Positions 9,677-18,328 of a DNA stretch of 64,000 nucleotides are shown here, piece after piece. The translations under genes were made by a program, and so were the position numbers. Below the pieces are notes generated by a model. It made no database searches and was not told where the DNA came from. It saw only the letters and a list, made by a program, of their open reading frames with translations. The number at the start of each line of letters is the position of its first letter. The stretch's first letter is position 1. The stretch comes from UBA2040 sp041751955 (GTDB lineage: Bacteria > Bacteroidota > Bacteroidia > Flavobacteriales_D > Crocinitomicaceae), in contig JBGSIB010000003.1 in assembly GCA_041751955.1 (NCBI GenBank), forward strand, positions 1-64,000, given 5' to 3'.

Positions 9677-10068
9677 GGTTTTCAATGTTCAAATTTTTCA
9701 GAACACAATTCCTTGAGTGCTGGAAAACTAATGTAGTTTGACGAAAACTGAACTAAAAATGCAAGAGAACACGATCCGGATATCAAGTTTCATCACTTTT
9801 GTCCTTATAGCTGCCAATAACTTGATTTTACGCAAAGACATCAATTACCTCATTTCCATGAACGTAGATAATCCGTGATTTCTCTAAAACAAATAAAAGC
9901 CTCGAATTTGACATGACTTTTAAAAGTATTTATCCAACAGATGATTGGAAAATTACATTAAAAATGCATGAAATACCGATGCGAGAATTATTCTAGTTTC
10001 CAAAAATATGGAGTAAATTGCGGCATCACTAAGATTAACATTAAGTCTACACGCCAAACCTTGATAAA
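9677..10068. other. Gene-poor spacer, 392 nt
   Basis: No convincing gene, repeat or RNA. One 27-codon open stretch at about 9913-9996 (MTFKSIYPTDDWK...) has normal-looking codons and could be a remnant of a lost gene, but it is too short to support. Confidence 0.4.
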
Positions 10069-11010
10069 ATGAAGCAAATATTATTCGTAATTCTCCTGGT
10101 ATCCGTTCAAATAGCATCGGCCCAAACGGCTAACGATAATTATATCCAAGCGACAATTTCCTTTGACAATGGGGACTTCAAAAACGCTTTGAAATTGATT
10201 GATAAAGCCATTAAAATGGACGCAAAGGTTATCGATTTTTATAGATTGAAAGTCGACACCCAAGTGGAGTTAAAGAAATATCAGGAAGCTTATGAAACGT
10301 GCAATGAAGTCATAACAATTTATCCAGACACGGCCCATTTGTATATGACCAGAGGAAATTTAATGCTGAGCTATCATGAATTCGATTTAGCAATTGAAGA
10401 TTACACCAAAACAATGGACCTCACGGAGGATGATTCGCTTTTTAATTTCGCCATTACGAATCGGGCGGCTGCTAAAATGAGTAAACGTGATTTCAACAGT
10501 GCCTATGAAGATTTACTGATTGCCTATGTTTTTGATTCAACAGATTTAGCAACATTGACTAATTTGGGCGCCGTTTGCGATGATATAGGAAGAGAAGAGG
10601 AAACCATAAAATACCTCTTGAAAGCATTAGAAGTGGATCCTACTTTTTATCCAGCTTATGTCAACATCGGTTTCAGTTATCAAGGACAAGGTGAGTATAA
10701 AAAAGCCATAGAATATTTTGATAAAGTAGTTGAAAATGATCCAGAAGAAGCTTTGGGATATAGCAATAGAAACTTTTGCAAGCTCAAACTTGGTGATGTA
10801 AAAGGAGCCATGGCAGATATAGAAAAGTCAATTAAATTATACCCGTCCAATTCCTACGCCTACAGAAATAGAGCCTTGATTTATCTTGAGAATAAAAAAA
10901 TGGCAAAGGCTTGTGATGATTTGCAAAAAGCAATTGACTTGGGTTTTACAGTAACGTATGGAGAAGAAGTAGAGGACCTTCAAAGGAAACACTGTCGAGA
11001 TAGAAGGTGA
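10069..11010 (+). CDS. Secreted tetratricopeptide-repeat protein
   Basis: A 313-aa protein with a signal peptide ending QIASAQ (residue 19), followed by about seven to eight TPR units from residue 20 to 300 (for example GDFKNALKLIDKAIKMD, KKYQEAYETCNEVITIYP, GEYKKAIEYFDKVVENDP). TPRs are protein-interaction scaffolds. The location is probably periplasm or envelope. The final codons overlap the next gene by 4 nt (GTGA), which suggests a two-gene operon with the small lipoprotein behind it. The partner is unknown. Confidence 0.85.
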   Translation: MKQILFVILLVSVQIASAQTANDNYIQATISFDNGDFKNALKLIDKAIKMDAKVIDFYRLKVDTQVELKKYQEAYETCNEVITIYPDTAHLYMTRGNLMLSYHEFDLAIEDYTKTMDLTEDDSLFNFAITNRAAAKMSKRDFNSAYEDLLIAYVFDSTDLATLTNLGAVCDDIGREEETIKYLLKALEVDPTFYPAYVNIGFSYQGQGEYKKAIEYFDKVVENDPEEALGYSNRNFCKLKLGDVKGAMADIEKSIKLYPSNSYAYRNRALIYLENKKMAKACDDLQKAIDLGFTVTYGEEVEDLQRKHCRDRR

Positions 11011-11561
11011 TTAAAAAAGAAGTCTATATCGTCGTATTCGCGTTACTCTCCATTTGTTTCGCTTGTTCCAATCCGATTACGACCGCCAAACCAATCCTTG
11101 TTGAAAATACGCCCATCCGTTGCACAGAATGGGGTTGTATGGGCTCTTACGAAGGTCCTGAATTCATAAACGGTTCAGACGTGGCGCATCAATTCTCCAA
11201 TGAAATGTCTAAAAAAGTCGGCGACAAACTAAAGGCGCTTTACAAAAATGACCAATATTCCAAAGTAGATTTTTCAAATATTCGTATGTCAACCCAAGGA
11301 ATGGGCTCAGGATCTGTTGTCTATACTCTTTCTATTCCTTTTGTCACAGTTAGCGAAAAATGCCAAGCATTCACTTCATTCGATCACGTCGGAGGCTGGA
11401 ATCATGCACCAGCGCTTTCATCTCGAAAAAAACAGCTTCAAAGCGTTTTACTCCCCAATGAAGTGTTGGAAATTAGCGATTTAACAACTACTCCAGAAGG
11501 TCTCCAAGAATATTGGATTCAATGGAAAAATAAGGAGGTACAAGCCAGTTGTTCAAAATAG
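11007..11561 (+). CDS. Small lipoprotein-like protein, unknown function
   Basis: A 184-aa protein starting at GTG inside the stop of the TPR gene. The N terminus is hydrophobic and ends SICFAC (Cys20), an acceptable though not ideal lipobox. Six further cysteines occur in the mature part (CTEWGC, EKCQAF and a C-terminal SCSK among them), fitting a disulfide-bonded envelope protein. No family is recognised. It is coupled to the upstream TPR gene, so the two may act together. Confidence 0.65.
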   Translation: MIKKEVYIVVFALLSICFACSNPITTAKPILVENTPIRCTEWGCMGSYEGPEFINGSDVAHQFSNEMSKKVGDKLKALYKNDQYSKVDFSNIRMSTQGMGSGSVVYTLSIPFVTVSEKCQAFTSFDHVGGWNHAPALSSRKKQLQSVLLPNEVLEISDLTTTPEGLQEYWIQWKNKEVQASCSK

Positions 11562-11719
11562 GAAGCATTTTATTAAAACTTTCTATTTGTCTATTCATTC
11601 AGCTTCATTCAACAATCATTTACTTCTCATTTTGGTGCACTTATAAATATTTTCTCATCACTTATAAAGTGGAGGAACATTATAAATTCTCGCTTACAAC
11701 TTATATTTTTCAAAAAAGT

Positions 11720-11727
11720 TATATTTG
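11720..11727 (+). promoter_or_regulatory. Candidate -7 promoter box for the LytS-type kinase gene
   Basis: TATATTTG matches the Bacteroidota -7 consensus TAnnTTTG, 39 nt before the chosen ATG. No TTG at the expected -33 spacing is visible, so the call is tentative. The box overlaps a TTG that could otherwise be taken as an upstream start, which favours the ATG at 11767. Confidence 0.35.
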
Positions 11728-11766
11728 ATTGAATTGCTATCAACCAAGAATATAATTCGTAATCAC

Positions 11767-13689
11767 ATGTATAAGTTCATTCTTCCTTTCTTCCTATCCT
11801 TTGCTACTCAATTCTCATTTTCCCAAGACACAGAGGCTTCCTTGCGAAAAAAGGTTGCTCAATCTAAAGACACATCCCTTGTTAGCGCTTATTTGTCATT
11901 GGGTAGGTTCTACGCTGTAAATCATAATCAAACCGATAGCTTAATCAAATACTCAAAAAAGGCATTGCTTTTATCTCAAAAGTTGAAGGAAAAGAAATAT
12001 GAGGTATTCGCAAACATTAGACTAGGAGTAGGCTACTTTAACCAAGGGGATTTTGTTGAGGGAGAAAAGTATTTTTTAGCCGCTTCTAAAATTGCTAAGA
12101 AAGAAAAGTTCAATGAACATTTAGCGGATGTTAATATCAAATTAGGGTCAGTTTACACCTGCTTAGAGAAACCAGACAAAGGTATTCACTTCACGATAAA
12201 AGGGGCTAAATACGCCGAAAAGGCTCAAGATTATGAGCAATTGAGCATGGCGTATTATAACTTGTCATACATTTTCCTTGGTCGTAGCGATACCATAAAA
12301 CGTTTAAATTATTTGCAGAAAGCAATTCGTACCGTAGAGAAATATAAAGTGAAGGATGAAACGGTTCAAAACATGTATAGCTTCGCTTGGCAGACCTACC
12401 TCGAACTTTCTAATGGCAATCTAAATTACTTAGACTCCGCACTTTTGTACCTAGACAAAGGAATGGAAATCGTAGAGAAAAACAATTGGATGCATTTAAA
12501 ACCCAGTTATTATACAGGTTATAGTGGCTTGTATTTTGCACGTGGAAAATATGATGAATCACTGAAAATGACACAAGAGACTATTGCGTTATTACGTCCA
12601 ACAAATGCACATGCTATTAAATTCAATGCTTACATGCGTATGGCTGAAATATATGACAGAAAGAAAAACAAAGAAATGGCCTATGCTTATCTGGATACTT
12701 TGGCCAAGAATCCAATTTTGAAGGATGATTATCATGCGTGGAAATTGGCCAAAGCTTCGGTCAAAATTTACAAGAAATTCGGCAGTACGGATTTGGCTTT
12801 AAAGGCGTTTGAGGAACAATATCGCTTGAATGCAAAATTGAACGAAGCCGACAGATTAAAAGTTATTTCGGAACTAGAAACCAAATATCAATCTGAGTTA
12901 AAAGACGCTCAAATTGCCCAATTGAACCAACAGAAAAAAATTGATGAGCTTGAAATAGATAAAAAGCGTAGTCAGATTTTTTGGTTGTTTGCAATTGGTT
13001 CCATCATTCTGCTAGTCGTTGCTGTAATAATATTCTTTCTGCGTCAGCGCAACGTGAAACAAAGCGTTCAAATTTTGGAAACAGAACAACGCTTGAATCG
13101 AGCACGCATGGAACCTCACTTTTTTTTCAATGCCCTAAGTTCCATACAAACCTATGCTTTGAATGAGCAAAGTCCGAAAACCGCCATGATGCTCTCAAAA
13201 TTTTCTAAAATCATGCGGCAATCCTTAGAAAGTACTTACTCCGAAATGGTCACAATTGAAGAAGATGAGTCCTTTTTGGTGCAATACATGGAACTTCAAA
13301 AAATGCGTCATCCTGGTGTTTTTGATTTTGAAATCACGAACGTTGATGCCGTTGAAATCGATGAAATTTTAGTCCCAAGTATGTTGCTCCAGCCATTTAT
13401 TGAAAATTCCATTGAACATGGTTTTAAGAACAAAAGAGAAGGTGGATTGATTCAGATTATTTATCAAAAAGTGGGCGATGCACTTTCAATTACAGTAAAA
13501 GATAATGGTGCCATGGAGCCGGAATCAAGTGAACCGAAAACGCATATTTCCAGAGCAGTACAGATTATAAAAGACAGACTGTATCTTCTGACGAAACTAA
13601 CGCATAAAGCGGCTTCCTATGAACTTTTCGACGGTAAAGGAGAAAATGGCTATCAAGTGAATTTGACTTTGCCTTTAATGTTTAAATAA
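11767..13689 (+). CDS. TPR-containing LytS/YehU-type sensor histidine kinase
   Basis: A 640-aa kinase. A signal or first membrane segment (MYKFILPFFLSFATQFSFSQ) leads into a periplasmic TPR region (about residues 25-370), then a short coiled coil, one transmembrane helix (about 400-422, IFWLFAIGSIILLVVAVIIF), and a His_kinase domain with RMEPHFFFNALSSIQ holding the phospho-acceptor His. The HATPase region has LVPSMLLQPFIENSIEHGF (N box) and VKDNG (D box). ATG at 11767 is chosen because it begins the signal peptide; the in-frame TTG 42 nt upstream lies in a promoter-like box. The usual partner, a LytTR response regulator, is not adjacent. Confidence 0.85.
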   Translation: MYKFILPFFLSFATQFSFSQDTEASLRKKVAQSKDTSLVSAYLSLGRFYAVNHNQTDSLIKYSKKALLLSQKLKEKKYEVFANIRLGVGYFNQGDFVEGEKYFLAASKIAKKEKFNEHLADVNIKLGSVYTCLEKPDKGIHFTIKGAKYAEKAQDYEQLSMAYYNLSYIFLGRSDTIKRLNYLQKAIRTVEKYKVKDETVQNMYSFAWQTYLELSNGNLNYLDSALLYLDKGMEIVEKNNWMHLKPSYYTGYSGLYFARGKYDESLKMTQETIALLRPTNAHAIKFNAYMRMAEIYDRKKNKEMAYAYLDTLAKNPILKDDYHAWKLAKASVKIYKKFGSTDLALKAFEEQYRLNAKLNEADRLKVISELETKYQSELKDAQIAQLNQQKKIDELEIDKKRSQIFWLFAIGSIILLVVAVIIFFLRQRNVKQSVQILETEQRLNRARMEPHFFFNALSSIQTYALNEQSPKTAMMLSKFSKIMRQSLESTYSEMVTIEEDESFLVQYMELQKMRHPGVFDFEITNVDAVEIDEILVPSMLLQPFIENSIEHGFKNKREGGLIQIIYQKVGDALSITVKDNGAMEPESSEPKTHISRAVQIIKDRLYLLTKLTHKAASYELFDGKGENGYQVNLTLPLMFK

Positions 13690-13695
13690 GATCTG

Positions 13696-14115
13696 ATGTT
13701 GGGAAAATGGACAGGAAATTATTGGTATGAAGGAAAGGTTCCAATTACTTTAAAACTAAGAAAAACCAACTTTGAAATAATCATTGAATCTTTTGAGCTA
13801 GGCAAAATTTCCGGCAGTATTTTTGACGATATAGAAAATGGTGGAACTCCAGGTGTTGGCACAATTTCAGGGAAACTAAATGGTAAAACTTTAAAATTTG
13901 TAAAAAGAATGCCTGTAAGTGTCATACATTTTCATGACGACACAATAATAAACGAACAAAAATCTCATAGACCGATATTTTACAGTGGAACATTGGATTC
14001 AGAGACAAACACTTTTCATGGAACTTGGAAATTCAAAAAAGGATTTGGAAGAGTAGAAGGTCGCTTTGTTTTTTTTATTGGTACGAAAGGAAGATGGGTG
14101 ATGAAAAAATCATGA
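13696..14115 (+). CDS. Hypothetical protein, 139 aa
   Basis: A basic 139-aa protein with no signal peptide, rich in beta-strand-like segments (LGKWTGNYWYEG, FHGTWKFKKGFGRVEG), suggesting a lipocalin-like or small barrel fold. It starts 6 nt after the histidine kinase stop, so it is probably co-transcribed. No family is recognised. It sits where a response regulator would normally be, but it has no receiver or LytTR features. Confidence 0.6.
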   Translation: MLGKWTGNYWYEGKVPITLKLRKTNFEIIIESFELGKISGSIFDDIENGGTPGVGTISGKLNGKTLKFVKRMPVSVIHFHDDTIINEQKSHRPIFYSGTLDSETNTFHGTWKFKKGFGRVEGRFVFFIGTKGRWVMKKS

Positions 14116-14251
14116 AATTTTTACCGTGACCAATAGAATGAGTGTAACCATTAAAAACTTACAACTACATACTTTACCAATTTTTTTAAAAGGAGGGCTA
14201 AAATCACGATCAACAGACCCAAAGTTTCCAAAATTCCCTTAATTTAGACGA

Positions 14252-15214
14252 GTGAAGACAATTGTACTTGCCGCATTAGCCTTAGCTGGAATTCTTCCAA
14301 CTGGAGGATATTTATTCTTCGGGGAAAACGTAGAAGGAGTTCTTCCTTTGGTGCAGGAAAATTACGTGGCCGAAAATGTTGTCATTCTCGTCATTGATGG
14401 TCCGCGATACAGGGAAACTTTTGGGGAACCAACCATGCAATATATTCCCAATTTTAGAGATAGCTTGCTACCACAAGCCACTTTTTTCGACCATTTTTAC
14501 AACAACGGTTCAACATTTACAAACGCGGGACATGCCTCTATTACAACGGGTCGATATCAGAAAGTAGATAATAGCGGAGCAGAGGTTCCCAAATTTCCCA
14601 GCATATTTCAATATTACATGCGTGACAAAAAACGCAATTACAACGATGCATGGGTTATAACCTCCAAAGGAAAGCTGGATATTTTGGCCAATTCTTCATA
14701 CAAAGGATGGGAAAATAAAAATCTTGCTAGAACATGGTGCGGTCCAAGCGGCGAGGGATATGGCTACGGAACAGACCCTTATACGATGCATATCGTCGAC
14801 AGTGTGATAAGCAATTTTCATCCGCGATTGATGCTTGTGAACTTATTGGAAGTAGATGTAAATGGTCATGGTAAAAACTGGGAAGGTTACTTGAAAGGAA
14901 TTCGAAGTACAGACCAACAAGCCTTGGATTTGTGGAACATGATTCAGAATGACCCAATTTACAGAAACAAAACCGCACTTTTCATCACGAATGACCACGG
15001 CCGGCACTGTGATGGACACAAAGAAGGATTTATCTCACATGGAGGTGGTTGCGATTGTTGTCGCCACATCAGTTTAACGGCTTTAGGCCCTGATTTCCCG
15101 AAAGGAAAAGTCATTTCGCAAGACTACCAAATGACAGATATCACGGCTACTTCGGCAGGTATTTTAGGTTTGTTCATGCCAACCAGTAGAGGGAAAGTAA
15201 TTCAATTTAAATGA
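14252..15214 (+). CDS. Alkaline-phosphatase-superfamily (phosphodiesterase/sulfatase-like) exported protein
   Basis: A 320-aa protein with a GTG start; an in-frame TAA lies 12 nt upstream, so the ORF cannot extend. The N-terminal segment (TIVLAALALAGILPTGGYLF) is a signal or anchor. VVILVIDGPRYRETFG carries the first metal-ligand Asp. TFTNAGHASITTGRYQ carries the Thr nucleophile region. LEVDVNGHGKNW and TNDHGRHCDGHKEGFISHG carry the remaining metal ligands. This order is that of type I phosphodiesterase/nucleotide pyrophosphatase and sulfatase families. The sequence HGGGCDCCRH, three cysteines between ligand-like histidines, is unusual. The substrate is unknown. Confidence 0.78.
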   Translation: MKTIVLAALALAGILPTGGYLFFGENVEGVLPLVQENYVAENVVILVIDGPRYRETFGEPTMQYIPNFRDSLLPQATFFDHFYNNGSTFTNAGHASITTGRYQKVDNSGAEVPKFPSIFQYYMRDKKRNYNDAWVITSKGKLDILANSSYKGWENKNLARTWCGPSGEGYGYGTDPYTMHIVDSVISNFHPRLMLVNLLEVDVNGHGKNWEGYLKGIRSTDQQALDLWNMIQNDPIYRNKTALFITNDHGRHCDGHKEGFISHGGGCDCCRHISLTALGPDFPKGKVISQDYQMTDITATSAGILGLFMPTSRGKVIQFK

Positions 15215-15215
15215 T

Positions 15216-15245
15216 AAAAAAAAGTCCCAAACCATGTTTGAGACT
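15216..15245 (-). terminator. Intrinsic terminator downstream of the hydroxyacyl-CoA dehydrogenase gene
   Basis: Read on the minus strand, AGTCTCAAAC, a 3-nt loop and GTTTGGGACT are followed by eight T's. The stem is 10 bp with one G-T pair. It lies in the 54-nt gap between convergent genes and fits termination of the minus-strand gene. Confidence 0.7.
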
Positions 15246-15268
15246 CTTGTATGGTTTTCAATTTTATT

Positions 15269-16159
15269 TTACTTCTTAAAGTTATCCGCAACGATCAAAT
15301 CTTTCGTTCCGTGTCCCCAGGAGTAAAAACCTTCACCAGTTTTGATTCCCTTTTTACCTGCCATCACCATGTTTACCAACAGCGGACAAGGCGCATATTT
15401 CGGATTTCCGAATCCATCGTGCAAGACATGAAGAATAGCCAAGCAAACATCCAAACCAATAAAATCTGCCAGTTGCAATGGTCCCATCGGATGAGCCATT
15501 CCTAGTTTCATCACTTGGTCAATTTCTTCAACACCAGCTACACCTTCAAACAAAGTATAAATCGCTTCGTTGATCATCGGCATCAAAATACGGTTGGCAA
15601 CAAAACCTGGGTAATCGTTTACTTCAACTGGAATTTTCGACAAGTTTCGAGATAATTCCATAATGGTGTTGGTCACTTCGTCAGATGTGGAATATCCACG
15701 AATAATCTCAACCAATTTCATCACAGGCACTGGATTCATAAAGTGCATGCCAATTACTTTATCCGGACGATTGGTCACAGACGCTATTTTCGTAATGGAA
15801 ATAGAAGATGTATTTGTCGCAAGAATAACGTTTTCAGGTGTTGCGTCGCTCAGGTTTTTAAAGATTTGCAATTTTAAATCCACATTTTCAGTTGCAGCTT
15901 CAACTACCAACTCAACTCCATTTACCCCAGCATTCATGTCCGTAAATGTTGTGATATTAGCAAGTGTTTCAGCCTTCTGTGCTTCTGTAATCAATTCTTT
16001 CGCCACTTGTCGGTCCAAGTTTTTAGCGATTGTTGCCATTCCTTTATCTAAAGAAACTTGTTGAACATCAATCAAACTCACTTTGTGTCCAAATTGTGCG
16101 AAAGTATGTGCGATACCATTTCCCATGGTTCCTGCTCCGATTACAGCTACGTTTTTCAT
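15269..16159 (-). CDS. 3-hydroxyacyl-CoA (3-hydroxybutyryl-CoA) dehydrogenase
   Basis: This NAD(P)-dependent enzyme interconverts 3-hydroxyacyl-CoA and 3-oxoacyl-CoA in fatty-acid or butyrate metabolism, in the cytoplasm. At 296 aa it is the usual single-domain-pair length. AVIGAGTMGNGIAHTFA at residues 5-21 is the Rossmann GxGxxG. IGMHFMNPVPVMKLVEII carries the catalytic His-Glu pair context, and the C-terminal domain contains DYPGFVANRILMPMINEA and a terminal KTGEGFYSW. It is divergent from the DCC protein gene, and its upstream region holds a perfect 11-bp palindrome. Confidence 0.93.
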   Translation of the reverse strand: MKNVAVIGAGTMGNGIAHTFAQFGHKVSLIDVQQVSLDKGMATIAKNLDRQVAKELITEAQKAETLANITTFTDMNAGVNGVELVVEAATENVDLKLQIFKNLSDATPENVILATNTSSISITKIASVTNRPDKVIGMHFMNPVPVMKLVEIIRGYSTSDEVTNTIMELSRNLSKIPVEVNDYPGFVANRILMPMINEAIYTLFEGVAGVEEIDQVMKLGMAHPMGPLQLADFIGLDVCLAILHVLHDGFGNPKYAPCPLLVNMVMAGKKGIKTGEGFYSWGHGTKDLIVADNFKK

Positions 16160-16176
16160 GCTTTAAATTTTTTCGG

Positions 16177-16184
16177 CAAATATA
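16177..16184 (-). promoter_or_regulatory. Candidate -7 box of the dehydrogenase gene
   Basis: The minus-strand sequence TATATTTG matches the Bacteroidota -7 consensus TAnnTTTG 18 nt upstream of the start codon. The -33 element is not clear. Confidence 0.4.
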
Positions 16185-16201
16185 AGGATTTACCGTGAAT
16201 G

Positions 16202-16235
16202 ATTTCCCCTTTGGATCAGGGACTAAAGGGGAAAT
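16202..16235. promoter_or_regulatory. Perfect inverted repeat in a divergent promoter region, candidate operator
   Basis: ATTTCCCCTTT (16202-16212) and AAAGGGGAAAT (16225-16235) form a perfect 11-bp palindrome with a 12-nt centre. It sits between the -7-like boxes of two divergent genes, which suits a dimeric regulator site. No T-run follows on either strand. Confidence 0.5.
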
Positions 16236-16240
16236 TTAGA

Positions 16241-16248
16241 TATCTTTG
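16241..16248 (+). promoter_or_regulatory. Candidate -7 box of the DCC-family gene
   Basis: TATCTTTG matches TAnnTTTG and lies only 5 nt before the ATG at 16254, which would give a nearly leaderless transcript. No TTG is present at the consensus -33 distance. Confidence 0.4.
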
Positions 16249-16253
16249 CAGCA

Positions 16254-16655
16254 ATGAAAAAAGCTCCTAAAAAAATAGTTTTTTACGACGGCGACTGCGG
16301 ATTTTGCAACAAATCTGTGCAATTCATTTTGCGCTTCGAAAAAGACAAGAGCATTCAATTCGCTGCTTTGCAGTCCAGTTTTGCGGAGCGATATTTTGAA
16401 GAAAATCTACTCCCGAAGCCGGACTTAAGTACATTTTATTTCTCTGATGGTGATGAGCTTTTTGAAAAATCAGACGCCGCACTTCGAGTAGCTAAAAATC
16501 TGAAATTTCCAGTTTCTCTCGTACGCTTCTTCTGGATAATTCCGCAATTCATCCGCGACAAAGTCTACGATTTCATCGCCAAACGAAGACAAAGATTAAG
16601 CAATGGCTTTTGCGTTATTCCTGAAAAAGAAGATAGAAAACGGTTCATTATTTAG
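16254..16655 (+). CDS. DCC-family (DUF393) thiol-disulfide oxidoreductase-like protein
   Basis: A 133-aa protein with the family-defining start IVFYDGDCGFCNKSVQFIL; C15 and C18 form a CxxC thioredoxin-like redox site. The conserved hydrophobic SDAALRVAKNL and a C-terminal ILP-like RVIPEKEDRKRF-type tail fit the family. A cytoplasmic redox role is inferred from the family; no substrate is known. It is transcribed divergently from the hydroxyacyl-CoA dehydrogenase. Confidence 0.85.
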   Translation: MKKAPKKIVFYDGDCGFCNKSVQFILRFEKDKSIQFAALQSSFAERYFEENLLPKPDLSTFYFSDGDELFEKSDAALRVAKNLKFPVSLVRFFWIIPQFIRDKVYDFIAKRRQRLSNGFCVIPEKEDRKRFII

Positions 16656-16978
16656 AAGGCCGTCAAAACGAATATTCTAGAGGAACTTAAAAACACAACC
16701 AAAACTCAATTTCCTCAGCGCCCCAGCCTCTTCGCGTTTAAAAAGGCGTCGCTACATTGAAAAAATGCACTCTCCACCCCAATTTATCCCAATTAAGACA
16801 TAAAATAATCTTTACGAAAATCCCTAAGGTATAATGCCGATAACTTGTGCCGATTTTTTTCGGTATAGATTTCAAGGAGTATGAAATACGACATTTGAAA
16901 TCATAATCGGTATTAATTATGAAAAGTCTTAAAAATAGAGATCAATTTTTCTGGCGGCAGCATCTTATTGGGATAATC
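16656..16978. other. Spacer with a 10-bp terminal-repeat pair and a degenerate dispersed repeat
   Basis: The 323 nt hold no gene. TTATCCCAAT (16784-16793) and ATTGGGATAA (16967-16976) are perfect inverted repeats bounding 193 bp, like a small non-autonomous element, but no target-site duplication is seen. The stretch at about 16713-16747 (CTCAGCGCCCCAGCCTCTTC) resembles a degenerate copy of the common 'ctttgcgccttcgcgt' dispersed repeat. An internal pair GATTTCAA/TTGAAATC is also present. Confidence 0.35.
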
Positions 16979-17320
16979 TTACATGACCTCTAAAACTTCA
17001 GCAACAGCCAAAGGATGCAAGCCCAATTTCATACCCATTTCACGAATTAAACTCAATTCCTTTTCGTCAATTTCCTGATCCACATTCATCAAGAGCACCA
17101 ATCGTTGCAATTGAACAATTCGGTCAAATTCGAACTCAGGTGGTTCAAAAGCGATGTATTTTTCGAAAAGATGCTTGAATTCTTCAGCGGAAACACCCAA
17201 TTGAACTGCAATTGTTCCCAAAAACTGAAATTCGATATCTTTCACCTGCTCATCTGCACGAGCTAACTTTATCAATTGAGACAGTAGTCCTAGTTTTTCT
17301 TGATGGTCATTAGGGTTCAT
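16979..17320 (-). CDS. TerB-like (tellurite-resistance TerB fold) small protein
   Basis: A 113-aa helical protein. KLGLLSQLIKLARADEQVKDIE and LVLLMNVDQEIDEKELSLIREMG are the paired acidic helix-loop segments typical of TerB-like domains (residues ADEQV and DQEID), which can bind metals. ATG at 17320 is chosen; an in-frame TTG 21 nt upstream is an alternative. No other ter genes are near, so a tellurite role should not be assumed. Confidence 0.7.
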   Translation of the reverse strand: MNPNDHQEKLGLLSQLIKLARADEQVKDIEFQFLGTIAVQLGVSAEEFKHLFEKYIAFEPPEFEFDRIVQLQRLVLLMNVDQEIDEKELSLIREMGMKLGLHPLAVAEVLEVM

Positions 17321-17410
17321 AAAGTGATAATTTGGAGGCAAGTATATTACTTTTTTCTTAAATCTGGTTAAAGAAAGACGCTGGAATGAAATCTTTTGTA
17401 TTTTCGATAC

Positions 17411-18322
17411 ATGAGAAAAATCACCTACCTGACTTTACTTTTGATGGCCAGTAGTTTTATGGCTTGTAAATCCGAACCTAAGCCCAACAAAGAATCCAAC
17501 ACACCGCAAGAAGAAATGACTGAAAGTGAGATGGAAGAAATGGAAGAAGCTGAAAAAGTCGAAGAGAAAAAAATATTGGTTACTTCCGACGATTATTTTG
17601 AAGACTACAAAATTCGCAAGGAAAAGCTCATCGAAAAATTAAATACGGCAACACCACAGTTTGCCAATTACCTGTATCTCGATTTCCGAAAAGAAAACGA
17701 ACTCATGGCTCAAAAACTCTATGAGTTGGAGATGAATATGTTAGATGATTATGAAGGTTTGTACGATGACGAAGGGGAAATTTCTTATAAAAAGTACGGC
17801 AATAAAATTCGAAAAGCAGAATCTGTGGGACTTGAATTTTGGGGAGTGGGTGAAGGTATGACCGAAATTCGAGTTGAACCTCGCGAATATGGCAGGATTT
17901 TCAAAGGAAAAGTGACTCCGGATACGGAAAAGTTCATTTCTCTAAACCAACGAGACGACGAGAAACTTTTGACAAACGACGGTGGTCTATCCGTTAGTTT
18001 TGAAGAAATGGCCAACATTATCATTCGTTGGGAAAAATTCATCAAAGAAAATCCAAAGAGCAACAGAAAAGAAGAGGCAAAACAAATGTATGAAACCTAC
18101 CAAATGTGGTATCTCTTTGGTTTAGATAACACGCCAACCCGAGATTATGAATTGGGTCAATTGTACGAAGAAAACAAAACGGAAATGGAACGCTTTGTTC
18201 AGACTTATCCCAACAGCCCAACTACAAAACTCGTAAAAATGGTTCTTGAAAGTGATTTGAGTACTGAAGATTTGGTTTCGCAAGTGTCTGATTTACAGAA
18301 TTCAATTTTAAAACAAATGTAA
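17411..18322 (+). CDS. Lipoprotein with acidic linker, unknown function
   Basis: A 303-aa lipoprotein (lipobox SSFMAC, Cys19 of the chosen start). The Cys is followed by a Pro/Asn-rich stretch and a strongly acidic run (about 35-55, rich in Glu and Met) likely to be a flexible tether, and then a helical domain of about 230 residues. ATG at 17411 begins the signal peptide; a TTG 15 nt upstream is also in frame. It is 6 nt upstream of the L,D-transpeptidase gene and likely co-transcribed, so a cell-envelope role is inferred. Confidence 0.75.
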   Translation: MRKITYLTLLLMASSFMACKSEPKPNKESNTPQEEMTESEMEEMEEAEKVEEKKILVTSDDYFEDYKIRKEKLIEKLNTATPQFANYLYLDFRKENELMAQKLYELEMNMLDDYEGLYDDEGEISYKKYGNKIRKAESVGLEFWGVGEGMTEIRVEPREYGRIFKGKVTPDTEKFISLNQRDDEKLLTNDGGLSVSFEEMANIIIRWEKFIKENPKSNRKEEAKQMYETYQMWYLFGLDNTPTRDYELGQLYEENKTEMERFVQTYPNSPTTKLVKMVLESDLSTEDLVSQVSDLQNSILKQM

Positions 18323-18328
18323 ACACAG

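Noticed and set aside
9913..9996. 27-codon open frame in the spacer after the 174-aa secreted protein
   Set aside because: Too short and with no leader or conserved motif.
11725..11766. In-frame TTG start giving 14 extra residues on the LytS-type kinase
   Set aside because: It falls inside a TAnnTTTG promoter-like box and puts the signal peptide internal; ATG at 11767 is preferred.
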